17,660 bases of DNA from Athalassotoga sp964433875 (GTDB lineage Bacteria > Thermotogota > Thermotogae > Mesoaciditogales > Mesoaciditogaceae), in the NCBI GenBank assembly GCA_964433875.1, contig CAYSSO010000031.1, positions 1 through 17,660 on the forward strand. The letters run 5' to 3'. This document shows, one piece after another, positions 1 through 9,080 of this stretch; position 1 is the first letter of the stretch, and the number at the start of each line of letters is the position of its first letter. Position numbers and translations under genes: made by a program. The notes beneath the pieces were generated by a model. That model searched no databases and was not told the DNA's origin. It saw nothing but the letters and a program-made list of their open reading frames with translations.

Positions 1-1548
1 AATAGGTACGTGTATTTTACGCAAATGGAGCCACCTTACAATTCTCCTTTTTACAACGTTACTTTTATGACAGGAGATACGGTTGATGGCCCCGTTCGAA
101 CAAACGGAACGCTAGTTACTCTTGGAAAACCTGATTTTAAATCATTTGTTCAATATGGAAATCTTTACCAAGTGCCAGGTTACGGAAGTCCGATCTTTGA
201 AAGCGGTTCAGCCCAGTTAAGTCAGTCAGACATTAACTCGATGAACATGTCAATGATAGCGTCTCAGTACAGCAAACAGATAAACACGGCTATCGCATCG
301 CCTGTCAACCTTTCGAATTATTCAACACCGATAGGACTTGATCTATCTGGAGTTTATAATAACCTTGTTAATCAAATGAGCGGTTATGGTTTTGGTCAAA
401 ATAGTTACAAATGGAAAAATGGCGGATATTATACTTTGTCAAGACTTGTAAGTATGTTTGTAAATGATTTTGGCAATTGGGCTTCAGACAATGGATATAC
501 AGATGGCAATGGAAATATACTCTGGAATCAACTGCCCTCTGTTATATATAACGATTATAACAACGTGATATCTGCAATTTATGGAATACCATCTTTGCAA
601 GTTACATTCTCTCCTGGAAATTCTGGCTCCAATGCCAATACAATAACTGTAAGTTATGGAATAGATACATCTAATGCAATTGCAGCAATTGATCATTTAA
701 GGACAGATGTTAATATGTACTCTGACGAGTACAACTTAAGTTCAATTGGACAATATCTTTACGGATATTGGTATTATTGGAATTATTATCCAAATGTTTA
801 TGACGTACTTAAATTGGGATATTCAAAACCACAATGGCAACCATTGTTGCAGATAAACCCTGTAAATTCAGTGCCAGGACCTTCTACACTTACAATTGAA
901 AGCGGATCAAGCGGATTACTTGGACTGCCAAATGGATCTGGACCAATTACCTTCAACTTCAACGGAGTAATAAAAACAACATCAGATCTTGTCATAGGCA
1001 ATGGAACAGATCAAATCGTTTCTGGAAAATACACACTTTACACGACAAGAAGTTCTATCATAAATGGAAATATCATCTACAATTACGCAAATCAATTGCT
1101 TGGATCGAACAGTTCAAAAAATAATTGGACAAATTCTTCTGTGTCAACCTCGACTGTTTCTCAAATACGTAACGCAACAGGTACAGATGCTTTGAATATC
1201 GTCTCAAATTACGATGTCGCTCTTGCAGACGATATGCCCCAGTACGCAAAAGTTATGGCAAGTATTTACGCATTCAACGGGACCTTTTGGTATCCTAATT
1301 ATGCAAATGCTCAATGGTGGGGAAATGGACGGAAGCCACAAACAGGCCAATTGTTTGTGTTTGGATCAACGGCTCAATATGAAGGTGGACAGTTTTTCGG
1401 AACATATTCAGGGAATTCTCTTAATACCGGCTATCATACTTACTACGCTTTCGACTGGCGAAACCTTTCCGGAATGCCTTCTAATATGTATGGAACACCA
1501 TCGGCACAGGGCAAAGCGTTACTGCTTGCCGTTAGAACTACATTTTAG
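1..1548 (+). CDS. DUF4900-like pilus-associated protein (5' end missing)
   Basis: The reading frame is open from the first base, so the gene starts upstream of the window; an in-frame GTG at 10 has no ribosome site and is probably internal. At least 515 residues are present, rich in Asn, Ser, Tyr and Gly and free of Cys, as expected of an exported beta-rich protein. Near the start of the visible part, the stretch VDGPVRTNGTLVTLGKPDF resembles the 'GPVhTNG...G.P.F' signature I associate with DUF4900 proteins, which are found beside prepilin genes. Its TAG overlaps the ribosome site of the next gene, a prepilin, so the three genes are almost certainly co-transcribed. Inferred role: a large pilus or pseudopilus-linked surface protein. 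The DUF4900 assignment is from memory of the motif; the exported pilus-related role rests mainly on the neighbours. Confidence 0.6.
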   Translation, partial: NRYVYFTQMEPPYNSPFYNVTFMTGDTVDGPVRTNGTLVTLGKPDFKSFVQYGNLYQVPGYGSPIFESGSAQLSQSDINSMNMSMIASQYSKQINTAIASPVNLSNYSTPIGLDLSGVYNNLVNQMSGYGFGQNSYKWKNGGYYTLSRLVSMFVNDFGNWASDNGYTDGNGNILWNQLPSVIYNDYNNVISAIYGIPSLQVTFSPGNSGSNANTITVSYGIDTSNAIAAIDHLRTDVNMYSDEYNLSSIGQYLYGYWYYWNYYPNVYDVLKLGYSKPQWQPLLQINPVNSVPGPSTLTIESGSSGLLGLPNGSGPITFNFNGVIKTTSDLVIGNGTDQIVSGKYTLYTTRSSIINGNIIYNYANQLLGSNSSKNNWTNSSVSTSTVSQIRNATGTDALNIVSNYDVALADDMPQYAKVMASIYAFNGTFWYPNYANAQWWGNGRKPQTGQLFVFGSTAQYEGGQFFGTYSGNSLNTGYHTYYAFDWRNLSGMPSNMYGTPSAQGKALLLAVRTTF

Positions 1549-1557
1549 GTGATTGAG

Positions 1558-2049
1558 ATGAAGAATGGATTTACGCTTATAGAATTGCTTGTCTCGATGG
1601 CTGTCGGGCTAATAGCGCTGGGCGCGATAATTTTTATGATGGATCAATTCACAATTCTCGGACCACAGGCGCTTAACGAGGTAAATCTTGCCCAAAGGGC
1701 CTTAGTTATAAATCAAAGAATTCAGGCGCAACTTATAAAGATGGGACCGTCAATATCATCGATAAATGTAGACCCAAAAGGTAAATGGATCTCGTATCAG
1801 ATTCAGGTCCCTTTTGGAATGAATGGAATTTATTATTCACCATACACACAGATTGCAACGATGACAATGCAAGGATCGTCAATCGTTTTGTTTGCAACTC
1901 AAATTCAAACGGTTGAAATAGCATCTGATGTTGCGTCTTTGGTTTTTTACCAGCCACAAAATGGATCGATCAGGTATAAATTCATCCTTTCAAGGGGAAA
2001 AACTAAATTCGATTACACATCGGCCGTAACAAGCATTAATCTGAGGTGA
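1558..2049 (+). CDS. type IV prepilin-like minor pilin (PilW-like)
   Basis: The product is about 163 aa and opens with a textbook class III prepilin signal: a short basic leader MKNG, cleavage after Gly4, then FTLIELL with Glu at mature position +5, followed by an unbroken hydrophobic helix to about residue 29. The rest is a small, mostly beta C-terminal domain without Cys. An in-frame GTG at 1549 would add MIE, but AGGTGA at 1547-1552 lies 5 nt before the ATG at 1558, so that ATG is chosen. The gene is expected to need a prepilin peptidase (PilD type), which is not in the window. It sits between the DUF4900-like gene and a second prepilin, the usual arrangement for minor pilins. Its exact subclass (PilW, GspJ or other) cannot be fixed from sequence alone. 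Confidence 0.85.
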   Translation: MKNGFTLIELLVSMAVGLIALGAIIFMMDQFTILGPQALNEVNLAQRALVINQRIQAQLIKMGPSISSINVDPKGKWISYQIQVPFGMNGIYYSPYTQIATMTMQGSSIVLFATQIQTVEIASDVASLVFYQPQNGSIRYKFILSRGKTKFDYTSAVTSINLR

Positions 2050-2052
2050 ATC

Positions 2053-2445
2053 ATGCGAAATGGATCGATGCTAATAGATGCACTTATTGCTATTTTGATA
2101 GTTTTTTTTGGTGTACTTATGATCTGGTCTATAACTTCGATGACCATAGCCGAGAGCGACTTTTCAATTGCGATGTCGAGATTGAACAATTTTGAAAGTT
2201 ATGTTTCGCAATACATTCTCAGACAGGGTATTTCTTCGTCCGCCACGGCGCTTGAGGCGTCAACTCCAATTATAAATGCCCAATTTTTCGGTACATCATC
2301 AGGAACTGCTTACATGAGACTTGTAAAAATAACCGTTTATCCGACGATGACTCAGGCAAGTATAACAATAAGGCCGATAAAGTATGAAATAATAGCGGGA
2401 AATGTCAAAAGAGTTGATAGCGTACTCGTACAGGGTGGATATTGA
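2053..2445 (+). CDS. minor prepilin-like protein (PilV-like)
   Basis: The product is 130 aa. A short leader MRNG is followed by SMLIDALIAILIVFFG, a hydrophobic helix that looks like a prepilin N-terminus, then about 100 residues of soluble domain. GAGGTG at 2043-2048 gives a good ribosome site 4 nt before the ATG and overlaps the stop of the preceding prepilin gene, so translation is coupled. Two positions are unusual: the residue after the predicted cleavage Gly is Ser rather than Phe/Met, and mature position +5 is Asp rather than the nearly invariant Glu. It is the last gene of the pilus cluster. Its TGA is 1 nt from the stop of acpS on the other strand, so the two operons meet tail to tail. 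PilV/GspI-like is the best guess. Confidence 0.7.
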   Translation: MRNGSMLIDALIAILIVFFGVLMIWSITSMTIAESDFSIAMSRLNNFESYVSQYILRQGISSSATALEASTPIINAQFFGTSSGTAYMRLVKITVYPTMTQASITIRPIKYEIIAGNVKRVDSVLVQGGY

Positions 2446-2446
2446 T

Positions 2447-2800
2447 CTACCTTTTTTCGATCAAGACAATCGCGGTTGCGATACCTCCATCGTGGGAAAG
2501 GGAAGCATGCACGAAATCAAATCCATAATTTTTCTTCAAAGAGAGTACAGCCTCATTGTCCTCTAAATAGAGAGCCCCATTTTCGTTTGGCACAAATGAG
2601 ATAGACCTAAAATCTACATCTCTTATTCCCGTCCCGATAGCCTTAAAAAAAGCCTCCTTGAGCGCGAAACGCCCGGCTATAAATTCCGTATTTTTCCTCT
2701 TTTGCCATATTTCAAATTCTTTTGAAGAGAGAATTCTATTTCCAAGTTTTTCATTTACTCTATTTATATCAACTACGTCTATTCCTATCCCTATTATCAT
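2447..2800 (-). CDS. acpS: holo-[acyl-carrier-protein] synthase
   Basis: AcpS transfers 4'-phosphopantetheine from CoA to the serine of acyl carrier protein, activating it for fatty acid synthesis in the cytoplasm. The 117-aa length is typical of the trimeric AcpS family. Both magnesium-binding motifs are visible: GIGIDVVDI with Asp8 near the N-terminus, and AGRFALKEAFFKA with Glu49 in the middle. The C-terminal HASLSHDGGIATAIVL block is also family-typical. Its ATG overlaps the TGA of the upstream membrane-protein gene by 4 nt (ATGA), so it is the last gene of the long minus-strand operon beginning with malE. No separate promoter is evident. Linking AcpS to a sugar importer is unusual, but the identity is secure. 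Confidence 0.95.
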   Translation of the reverse strand: MIIGIGIDVVDINRVNEKLGNRILSSKEFEIWQKRKNTEFIAGRFALKEAFFKAIGTGIRDVDFRSISFVPNENGALYLEDNEAVLSLKKNYGFDFVHASLSHDGGIATAIVLIEKR

Positions 2801-3393
2801 TTCATCTCTTCCAAAACCCTATAATCTATCTGGATATGGGTAAGGTACTCCCTCGTTACAAGGGCAAGGTAGACGTACACGTATATCGTAAGTGTTACAA
2901 TCGAGAGTAGCATAAAGGAAAGGCCGTTTCTTTTTTTGAAGATTATAAGATTCGACTGAATATTCATCGATTTGTTTATGTCTTCCTCTATCAATTGATG
3001 GACGTAAAACCTCTTTGAAATGGCGTCCACGAGAATTACGAGGAAGAAGAAATTGGTCAAAAGTGCAAAGATGACCGGCATTGGAATGTAAAGAGGTTGC
3101 AAATTTATGGGAAAGATAAAGCCCATTAGAAATTCAAAAATTCCAGAGATCAGAAAAAGTCGGTAATAGAAAATGGTGTTCACCGGAAATTCTTCCATTG
3201 TCTTTAAAAGGTCTGATGGAATATTACGATCTTTGTAAAGTTCTACTTTGTGCCTTACGTGATCGTCTACCGATTTTGATATTTTGTACATGACATAATA
3301 AAGCACGAATGGAACAAAGACAGAAAGAATTATCCATACGTAGTTGACGGAATTGTTCATATCTTCCTCATGGTAAAGTTCTAACTTATCCAT
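2797..3393 (-). CDS. four-helix integral membrane protein of unknown function
   Basis: The product is 198 aa with four predicted membrane helices at about residues 18-36, 74-95, 103-125 and 157-180. Charged, Lys/Arg-rich cytoplasmic loops lie between helices 1 and 2 and between helices 3 and 4. The layout (short charged N-terminus, helix, long soluble loop with basic and acidic residues, three more helices) is loosely like DUF4234-type membrane proteins, but I do not firmly recognise the family. The ATG at 3393 lies 1 nt after the stop of the phosphodiesterase gene and has no clear ribosome site. An ATG at 3360 (residue 12) is preceded by GAGG with 5-nt spacing and may be the real start, giving 187 aa. 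The 3' end overlaps acpS by 4 nt. No function is proposed. Confidence 0.75.
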   Translation of the reverse strand: MDKLELYHEEDMNNSVNYVWIILSVFVPFVLYYVMYKISKSVDDHVRHKVELYKDRNIPSDLLKTMEEFPVNTIFYYRLFLISGIFEFLMGFIFPINLQPLYIPMPVIFALLTNFFFLVILVDAISKRFYVHQLIEEDINKSMNIQSNLIIFKKRNGLSFMLLSIVTLTIYVYVYLALVTREYLTHIQIDYRVLEEMK

Positions 3394-3394
3394 T

Positions 3395-4558
3395 TCAAAT
3401 CACAAAAAGGGGGATATCCATTTCCTGATCCGATAATCCTCCGTGCTTTCCCTTCATTTGATGTTCGTTGCCGGTGTACTTCACCGAAAAAGAATAATCA
3501 TCGCGCGGAAGGGCGATAAGATCTCCTATTCTTAATATAGATCTCGGATCCACATTGCCAGGTCCAAAGAAACCTTCTTCGATCATTTTCGATGAAGGAA
3601 CAAACTCAACATTAGATCCGAAAATATTTTTGCCCTCTTCGATTGTTTTTGAGGGATCTTTTGTGTAAAGGTACATAACACGCGGCTCTCCCGCGGGCAG
3701 AATCTGAAGAGTCGAGACAAATTCGTCTTCTGGATTTATTTTGTATTCGTGCTGCCATGGAGTGTGTATCTGACCATGATCTGCCGTGATCAAAAAGGAG
3801 GTTTCATCCCGGATATCTAAAGGCAGCCTTTCGTAGACAAGCGCTTCGAAGAGTTCAAAAACTACCCTCGCCTCTTCAAGGTATTCCTCCGAGTTTGGCC
3901 CGTAAGTGTGTCCCATAGCGTCTACCATTGGCCAGTAAGCGTAAATGTAAGAAAATTTTTCAGACTCAAGGCTTTTTCTCAATTTGATCATCATATCGAC
4001 AAGATCGAGGTATCCCTGAACTGCCGATCCGCGGTTGTGCAATTTCGATAGGCCGCTCTCTTTGAAAGAAGATGGAATTATTATGAGAGGATTAACGCCG
4101 TAATTTCTCAAAGATTCGTATATAGACGGAACGCTTAAGAATGAAGAAGGATTTGCGCCGCGGGATATCAGCGAGTCCCTCATCATGCCAATGGGAGAGA
4201 AATCTATCATGTTTGCAAGTGTCCCAAATTCTTTAAGATAAAGAATGTATCCTAACATGCCGTGCTCTATCGGCGATCTCGCCGTCGAAAGTGTCGTCAG
4301 AGCGTTAACGGTCGTCGATGGAAAAACAGAAGATATCTTTTGAGGCGTTTTTATATACTTCAAATTCGAATTCGAGACGACTTTCTTTGCCTGTTCATAG
4401 CCAAGTGCGTCGATAAGGATTAAAACGACCCTTTTTGAATTTTGAAATTTTTCTCCAAAATAAGATTTTGGCAAGGTTTTATGAAATGGAAGCAGTCCAA
4501 ACTTTGCCACAACTGAATTTATCAGGCCAAGCAATGATCTTTCGTAATCTATCTTCAT
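3395..4558 (-). CDS. alkaline-phosphatase-superfamily phosphodiesterase / nucleotide pyrophosphatase-like
   Basis: The product is 387 aa with the two-metal core of type I phosphodiesterase/nucleotide pyrophosphatases. Metal ligand Asp50 lies in VVLILIDALG. The nucleophile is Thr82 or Thr83 in SSVFPSTTVNALTTL. Asp213 and His217 follow in PMVDAMGHTYG, Asp260-His261 in LITADHGQ, and His372 in KGKHGG near the C-terminus. It should hydrolyse a phosphodiester or phosphomonoester, but the substrate cannot be read from sequence. There is no signal peptide, so it is probably cytoplasmic. The ATG overlaps the malG stop by 4 nt, and GGTGA just upstream is a good ribosome site, so it is translated from the mal operon transcript. 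A sugar-phosphate or nucleotide-sugar substrate is conceivable from context, but this is guesswork. Confidence 0.88.
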   Translation of the reverse strand: MKIDYERSLLGLINSVVAKFGLLPFHKTLPKSYFGEKFQNSKRVVLILIDALGYEQAKKVVSNSNLKYIKTPQKISSVFPSTTVNALTTLSTARSPIEHGMLGYILYLKEFGTLANMIDFSPIGMMRDSLISRGANPSSFLSVPSIYESLRNYGVNPLIIIPSSFKESGLSKLHNRGSAVQGYLDLVDMMIKLRKSLESEKFSYIYAYWPMVDAMGHTYGPNSEEYLEEARVVFELFEALVYERLPLDIRDETSFLITADHGQIHTPWQHEYKINPEDEFVSTLQILPAGEPRVMYLYTKDPSKTIEEGKNIFGSNVEFVPSSKMIEEGFFGPGNVDPRSILRIGDLIALPRDDYSFSVKYTGNEHQMKGKHGGLSDQEMDIPLFVI

Positions 4559-7350
4559 CCCTTCACCGATCCTTGAGTCAGACCTCCGACTATAAATCTT
4601 TGCAAACTCAAAAATAGCGCAAGTATTGGAATCATACCTATAAGCGCGGCAGTCGTCATAAGTCCCCAGTTAGACGAATAGGCTCCCGTTGAAAATGTTT
4701 GAAGTCCCACGGCAAATGTGTAATTGTTTATTCCTGTCATGACTATTGAGGCGAGTATGTAATCGCCGTAATTCCCTATGAAGCCAAGTATCATCGTGAC
4801 GGCAAGAACTGGCGCCGAAAGGGGCAGTATTATTCTCCAAAATGTCTGGTATCTTGTTGCGCCGTCGACCATTGCCGCCTCCTCAAGTTCCATGGGTATC
4901 GTATCGAAAAATCCCTTTATAAGCCAAGAGTTAAAAGCGATCCCACCTCCGATGTAAAGGAAGGTAAGACCTCCCAGAGAGTTCAACCCGAGGAATGGGA
5001 AGAACTTCCCTATGAAATTAAGCAATAGGTAAAGCGCAACCATAGCCATCATCGTCGGAAACATCTGTATGAGCAAGATTCCTATAAGGCCGTATTTTCT
5101 CCCTCTAAATCTAAGCCTTGAGAACGGGTATGCCATCAAGGCGGAGAGGAAGACCGTTATCGCGGCGGCCAACCCTGAAACGATTATGCTGTTGAGAAGC
5201 CATCTTATTAAAGGAGGTATGTATTTTTGCATCCATATCTGTGTTATGTAATACGAGGTATTGTTTATCGAGTCAAGTCTTCCACTTATCTCTCTAAAGT
5301 ACGGCAGAGCGGCAAGTTCATTTGTCCTTCTCGAAATTATTCCGAGATTCGGTCCTATGGTCGAGACATACTGATTCTGGTAAAGGTTATTTACGGCATT
5401 TATCTCGTTAACGCTAAATGGAAATCCAAGTAAATTTATGTTTACATAATCATTGCTTCTCTCTTTTAAATTGGAGATGTAATAAGAGTAATGATCCGTG
5501 AATTTATTCAGGTCAATGCCGGTCTGGAGTGTAAGGTTTACCGTGTCGATTAATTTTTGGGTGTTGAAGAATTGATCGTATCTCGACGACGGAGGCATAG
5601 GTGGTAATTGGGGATAAATATTCGAATTTTGCAATGTCGAATAATATTTATTGAGATCATTTAAAAATATGTCGGCATTTTCAAAGGAATTTATCTGCTT
5701 TGCGTCTCTATTTATCACTTTTGAAAATTTAAGCGTTGTGAAGTAGAGAGAAGAGATCGAGATCTTATCGTTTATAGAATTTATCTCTTGCTGAATTGGA
5801 CCTATTTCAGAAGTGATCTTCTCGATCTGCTTTTTTACATTCGGAATCTGCTCAGATACTGCTTTGTACTTTTGTGCATTCACATCGTAGTTCTCGAGTA
5901 CAGGAATAGACATTGAAAGACCTGATTGCAATTTAAGAAGCACAAAAGGAAGGGAGGTCTTAACGTTAACGATGGCATTTGAGTTCATATTCGCGTAAAT
6001 TGTGGACTGGTTATTTTGAATGTAGTTAAGATCGTTTAATATCTTTTGGACCTGTTCCGTTATAGGATCGAAAAGGCTGTATTTCGATGATAGCGCTATC
6101 CAGTTCTTTGCCTGAGTTATGTAAGATGAGACATCGTAAAAGACACCACTTTGTGTCGATGACTTGCTTTGTATGACGTTTTTTACGAGAGAGACCATAT
6201 TGTCAAGTGCCATGGCAGTTGGTATTATGTTATTTGAAAATATGGAGATCTGCGATGCGTCGTAAGACATTGCGCCAAGATATGAGACAGCGCTTGCCGT
6301 CGTTGTGCTTAACTGATTCTGGAGCGAATTGTAATTGTTGGACAGCGTTGTAAGGGAAGATTGAAGAGTGCCTAACAAAAGGGTTTTTGCCGCCTGGGCT
6401 TTTGAAATCGCGTCTGAAAGGCTTTGGTCGTAAGATGAAAAGGCAGAGTTAACAGTCTGAACCGTTGAGAAGACCATTGATTTTACATTCTGAAGTTTGG
6501 TAGCATTGGTCGAACCAACGGTATTCGAAAGGTTTATCGTGTCCATGTTTATTCGTCTCAAATAAATAGGAGCAAACCAGTTTCCATAATTAAATGTGCC
6601 ATTCTTCAAAGAATTTAATGTCTCTTCATAGGCACTTACAAGATCCTTTGCCATCTGGTTATCGATTCCACTTTCTAAAAGTATCTCCGAAACATTTCCC
6701 GGAACATTTGAAATGGCCGATGCGGCCTTCGACATAGAATCTTTATAATTATTCCAAGATTGCGGAATTGCGGGGAAATATTCTCCGATGATCTGTATGG
6801 TGTCCTGATCCGGAGAAGATTTCAAAGAATTAAGAAGATCCACAAGGCCCGCCATTTTGTAATTTTGATCGAGCGCGTTGAATTTAGCCGCAAGATCGGA
6901 AGAGACGGCCGAAATGTATTTAAGATCGACGTCGGAATTTTCTTTGACGTTCTGCACGGCAAGAGACTTTGCCTTTGGGATGAAATTGACAGATATCCAC
7001 GAAGCGTTAGATGTTATGGAATCGCTCATTCTGTAAGTTGATCTGAAATAACCATCGTAAGCGTTAAAATCACCGTTTAGCACGTTAAGAATCTCTTTTT
7101 CGCTCATTTTATTGTAAGGACTTCCAAGGCTGTAAATGTTGGCAAGATCGTTGTACAACAATGGAACATTCGGCTTTTCAAGGATAAGATCTATGTAATT
7201 TTGCCACGTTGTCTGACCGGAAAAAAGATTCGGGCTTATGGAAGAATTGTCCCTTCTTATCGAAGTTGTAAAGATCCACAAAACAGGGAACAAAACCACA
7301 ATTATAACGGCAATCATTATTATGTGTCTTATTGGATGAACTTTGAACAT
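4555..7350 (-). CDS. malG: maltose/maltodextrin ABC importer permease MalG with a giant extracytoplasmic insert
   Basis: This is one of the two membrane subunits of a MalFGK2-type importer. Helix 1 spans about residues 8-29. The normal MalG core resumes at about residue 712 (PPLIRWLLNS) and runs to residue 931 with five further helices. The EAA loop that contacts the ATPase starts at residue 823 (EEAAMVDGATRYQTFW). E. coli MalG is about 296 aa, so roughly 650 residues are inserted after helix 1 on the outer face. The insert is rich in Ser, Asn and Gln, lacks Cys, and has coiled-coil-like stretches at about 310-350 and 498-532. The ATG overlaps the malF stop (TAATG), with GAGGTGA about 7 nt upstream. 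I recall enlarged MalG proteins in Thermotoga, so the insert is probably a lineage trait rather than a fusion artefact. No MalK is encoded nearby. Confidence 0.93.
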   Translation of the reverse strand: MFKVHPIRHIIMIAVIIVVLFPVLWIFTTSIRRDNSSISPNLFSGQTTWQNYIDLILEKPNVPLLYNDLANIYSLGSPYNKMSEKEILNVLNGDFNAYDGYFRSTYRMSDSITSNASWISVNFIPKAKSLAVQNVKENSDVDLKYISAVSSDLAAKFNALDQNYKMAGLVDLLNSLKSSPDQDTIQIIGEYFPAIPQSWNNYKDSMSKAASAISNVPGNVSEILLESGIDNQMAKDLVSAYEETLNSLKNGTFNYGNWFAPIYLRRINMDTINLSNTVGSTNATKLQNVKSMVFSTVQTVNSAFSSYDQSLSDAISKAQAAKTLLLGTLQSSLTTLSNNYNSLQNQLSTTTASAVSYLGAMSYDASQISIFSNNIIPTAMALDNMVSLVKNVIQSKSSTQSGVFYDVSSYITQAKNWIALSSKYSLFDPITEQVQKILNDLNYIQNNQSTIYANMNSNAIVNVKTSLPFVLLKLQSGLSMSIPVLENYDVNAQKYKAVSEQIPNVKKQIEKITSEIGPIQQEINSINDKISISSLYFTTLKFSKVINRDAKQINSFENADIFLNDLNKYYSTLQNSNIYPQLPPMPPSSRYDQFFNTQKLIDTVNLTLQTGIDLNKFTDHYSYYISNLKERSNDYVNINLLGFPFSVNEINAVNNLYQNQYVSTIGPNLGIISRRTNELAALPYFREISGRLDSINNTSYYITQIWMQKYIPPLIRWLLNSIIVSGLAAAITVFLSALMAYPFSRLRFRGRKYGLIGILLIQMFPTMMAMVALYLLLNFIGKFFPFLGLNSLGGLTFLYIGGGIAFNSWLIKGFFDTIPMELEEAAMVDGATRYQTFWRIILPLSAPVLAVTMILGFIGNYGDYILASIVMTGINNYTFAVGLQTFSTGAYSSNWGLMTTAALIGMIPILALFLSLQRFIVGGLTQGSVKG

Positions 7351-9059
7351 TATTTGTTCACCTCTTCAAAGGATCCAGATAATTTGAAGTTTATAGCGCT
7401 TATCGTCGCTATTATCATGAAGATCAAAATGGATATCGCCGCCGCCAATCCGTAATTTCGACCTGATACTCCTCCAAATGCAAGGTTGTAGGTATAACTT
7501 ATGAGAATGTCCGTTTGACCTGCCGGCGTTATCGAGTTGGGAATCGGCGGGTTTCCTCCTGTTAAAAGGTATATGACGTTGAAGTTGTTGAAATTGTAAG
7601 CAAAAGAGGCTATAAGCAATGGAGCAAGTGGCGTCATAAGTAAAGGAAAGGTTATAGTCCAGAATGAATGCCATCTGGAAGACCCATCTATAGAGGCGGC
7701 CTCGTAAAGATCGTCCGGTATAGATTGAAGCGCTCCGAGAGATATGACCATCATGTAAGGGAAGCCAAGCCATGTGTTGACCAAAAAGAGCGCGACCTTT
7801 GCCCAGAAGGCGTCCCCAAACCAGTTTATCGGAGGCAGATGTAGCCATTCTCCGAGAAAGATTCTGTTTATTATTCCAAAACTCACGTTGAAAAATCCTA
7901 CTCTAAACATTATTATGGATATGAATCCCGGTATCGCCCATGGAATTATCAAAAGTGTTCTGTAAATAGTCCTAAATCTCATATTTCTGTTGTTCAAAAC
8001 TATCGCAAGAATCAATCCAACGGAAAAGGTAAAGATAACACTCAAGGCAGCCCATTCAAATGTCCATATAAAAACACTCACAAATGGAGCCATTATCTGC
8101 TTGTTGTTAAGCAACGACGAAAAATTTCCAAGCCCTACATATCCGTAATATCCTATTATCATGGTTTGCTTTCCCGTTGACGGATTGACGTCCCAGAAGG
8201 CAGAATCGTGCTCGAGCACAGGCTGTCCCGTTAGAGTGTTAACTAAAACGGTCTTTTGGACCTGATGGCCATTTTCTAAAACTGGCATTGTGGAAAGCGT
8301 GTACTCGTACTTTGCGGTCACGAGTTTGTTAAAGCCGTAGGTTGTCGTGAAAAACAAGGTTCCTATTTCTGGATTTACAAACTCTGTGTTGCTTAAGATA
8401 GATCCGTAGTTGGCATTGAAGAATTTGAGATTGGGAAAGGTACTTTGATCTGAAGGGCTGTAAAAGTAATTGTAATTTTCTCCATTTACCGATATCGCTA
8501 TTATCTGGGAAGGATCCTTTAGAGATCTTACTATGGAATAAGCGATGCCATTTATTGAAACAGAACCATTTGTAAGCATTTCAAATGAACTTGTGTATTT
8601 TCCACCCGAAGAGGGCTGGGGGGATGAGGCTACGTAAAGTTTTCCATCCGGATCTCTCAAGAGCAGGACAAAATCATTTGTGGGTTTGTAATCTTTGTAA
8701 AGCGTGTAAACAGAATAATTGAAAAACTTTGGATTCGGGCTTATGACAACTTTGTCAAGCAAGATGTTTATTGCCTGATCCCTTGTCCACATGTACCCTG
8801 TCGCGTAATTTTCAAAGGCTATCTGGAAGGTGAAATATATCGGATAAACGGTCAAAATCATCAAAATTATGATGGCAGGCAACATATACCTGAAAGGGTA
8901 TCCCTTTGGATTTATAAGCGCATAATCTATAAATACAAGCAATAAAATCACAATAATTCCGAGCGCGTAAGATCCGTCTATAAATAACAAAGTTATTGAC
9001 CATCCAAGAACGGCATCTATAAATGCCACCAATATCCACAAAATAGCCTTTTTTATCAA
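7350..9059 (-). CDS. malF: maltose/maltodextrin ABC importer permease MalF
   Basis: This is the partner permease of MalG. Three hydrophobic segments lie near the N-terminus (about 5-27, 30-49 and 58-82), then an extracytoplasmic domain from about 86 to 325, then five to six helices. The EAA loop for ATPase docking is at residues 453-474 (EAASIDGSSRWHSFW). The 569-aa length is somewhat longer than E. coli MalF (514 aa), which also has a large second periplasmic loop. The start is TTG at 9059: GGAGGG at 9067-9072 sits 7 nt upstream and no better start lies nearby. The gene is 21 nt downstream of malE and overlaps malG by 1 nt. Sugar specificity is inferred from family resemblance; a related alpha-glucoside or trehalose is possible. 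Confidence 0.93.
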   Translation of the reverse strand: MIKKAILWILVAFIDAVLGWSITLLFIDGSYALGIIVILLLVFIDYALINPKGYPFRYMLPAIIILMILTVYPIYFTFQIAFENYATGYMWTRDQAINILLDKVVISPNPKFFNYSVYTLYKDYKPTNDFVLLLRDPDGKLYVASSPQPSSGGKYTSSFEMLTNGSVSINGIAYSIVRSLKDPSQIIAISVNGENYNYFYSPSDQSTFPNLKFFNANYGSILSNTEFVNPEIGTLFFTTTYGFNKLVTAKYEYTLSTMPVLENGHQVQKTVLVNTLTGQPVLEHDSAFWDVNPSTGKQTMIIGYYGYVGLGNFSSLLNNKQIMAPFVSVFIWTFEWAALSVIFTFSVGLILAIVLNNRNMRFRTIYRTLLIIPWAIPGFISIIMFRVGFFNVSFGIINRIFLGEWLHLPPINWFGDAFWAKVALFLVNTWLGFPYMMVISLGALQSIPDDLYEAASIDGSSRWHSFWTITFPLLMTPLAPLLIASFAYNFNNFNVIYLLTGGNPPIPNSITPAGQTDILISYTYNLAFGGVSGRNYGLAAAISILIFMIIATISAINFKLSGSFEEVNK

Positions 9060-9080
9060 AGATTATCCCTCCGCATATTA

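Noticed and set aside
2442..2464. TTGATC...GATCAA inverted repeat with a T6 run between the pilin and acpS stops
   Set aside because: The stem is only 6 bp with an 11-nt loop, and the T-run lies inside the loop rather than after the stem, so it is not a credible terminator.
7366..7848. 160-codon minus-strand open frame within malF
   Set aside because: It is a shadow of the malF reading frame, without a ribosome site or recognisable domain.
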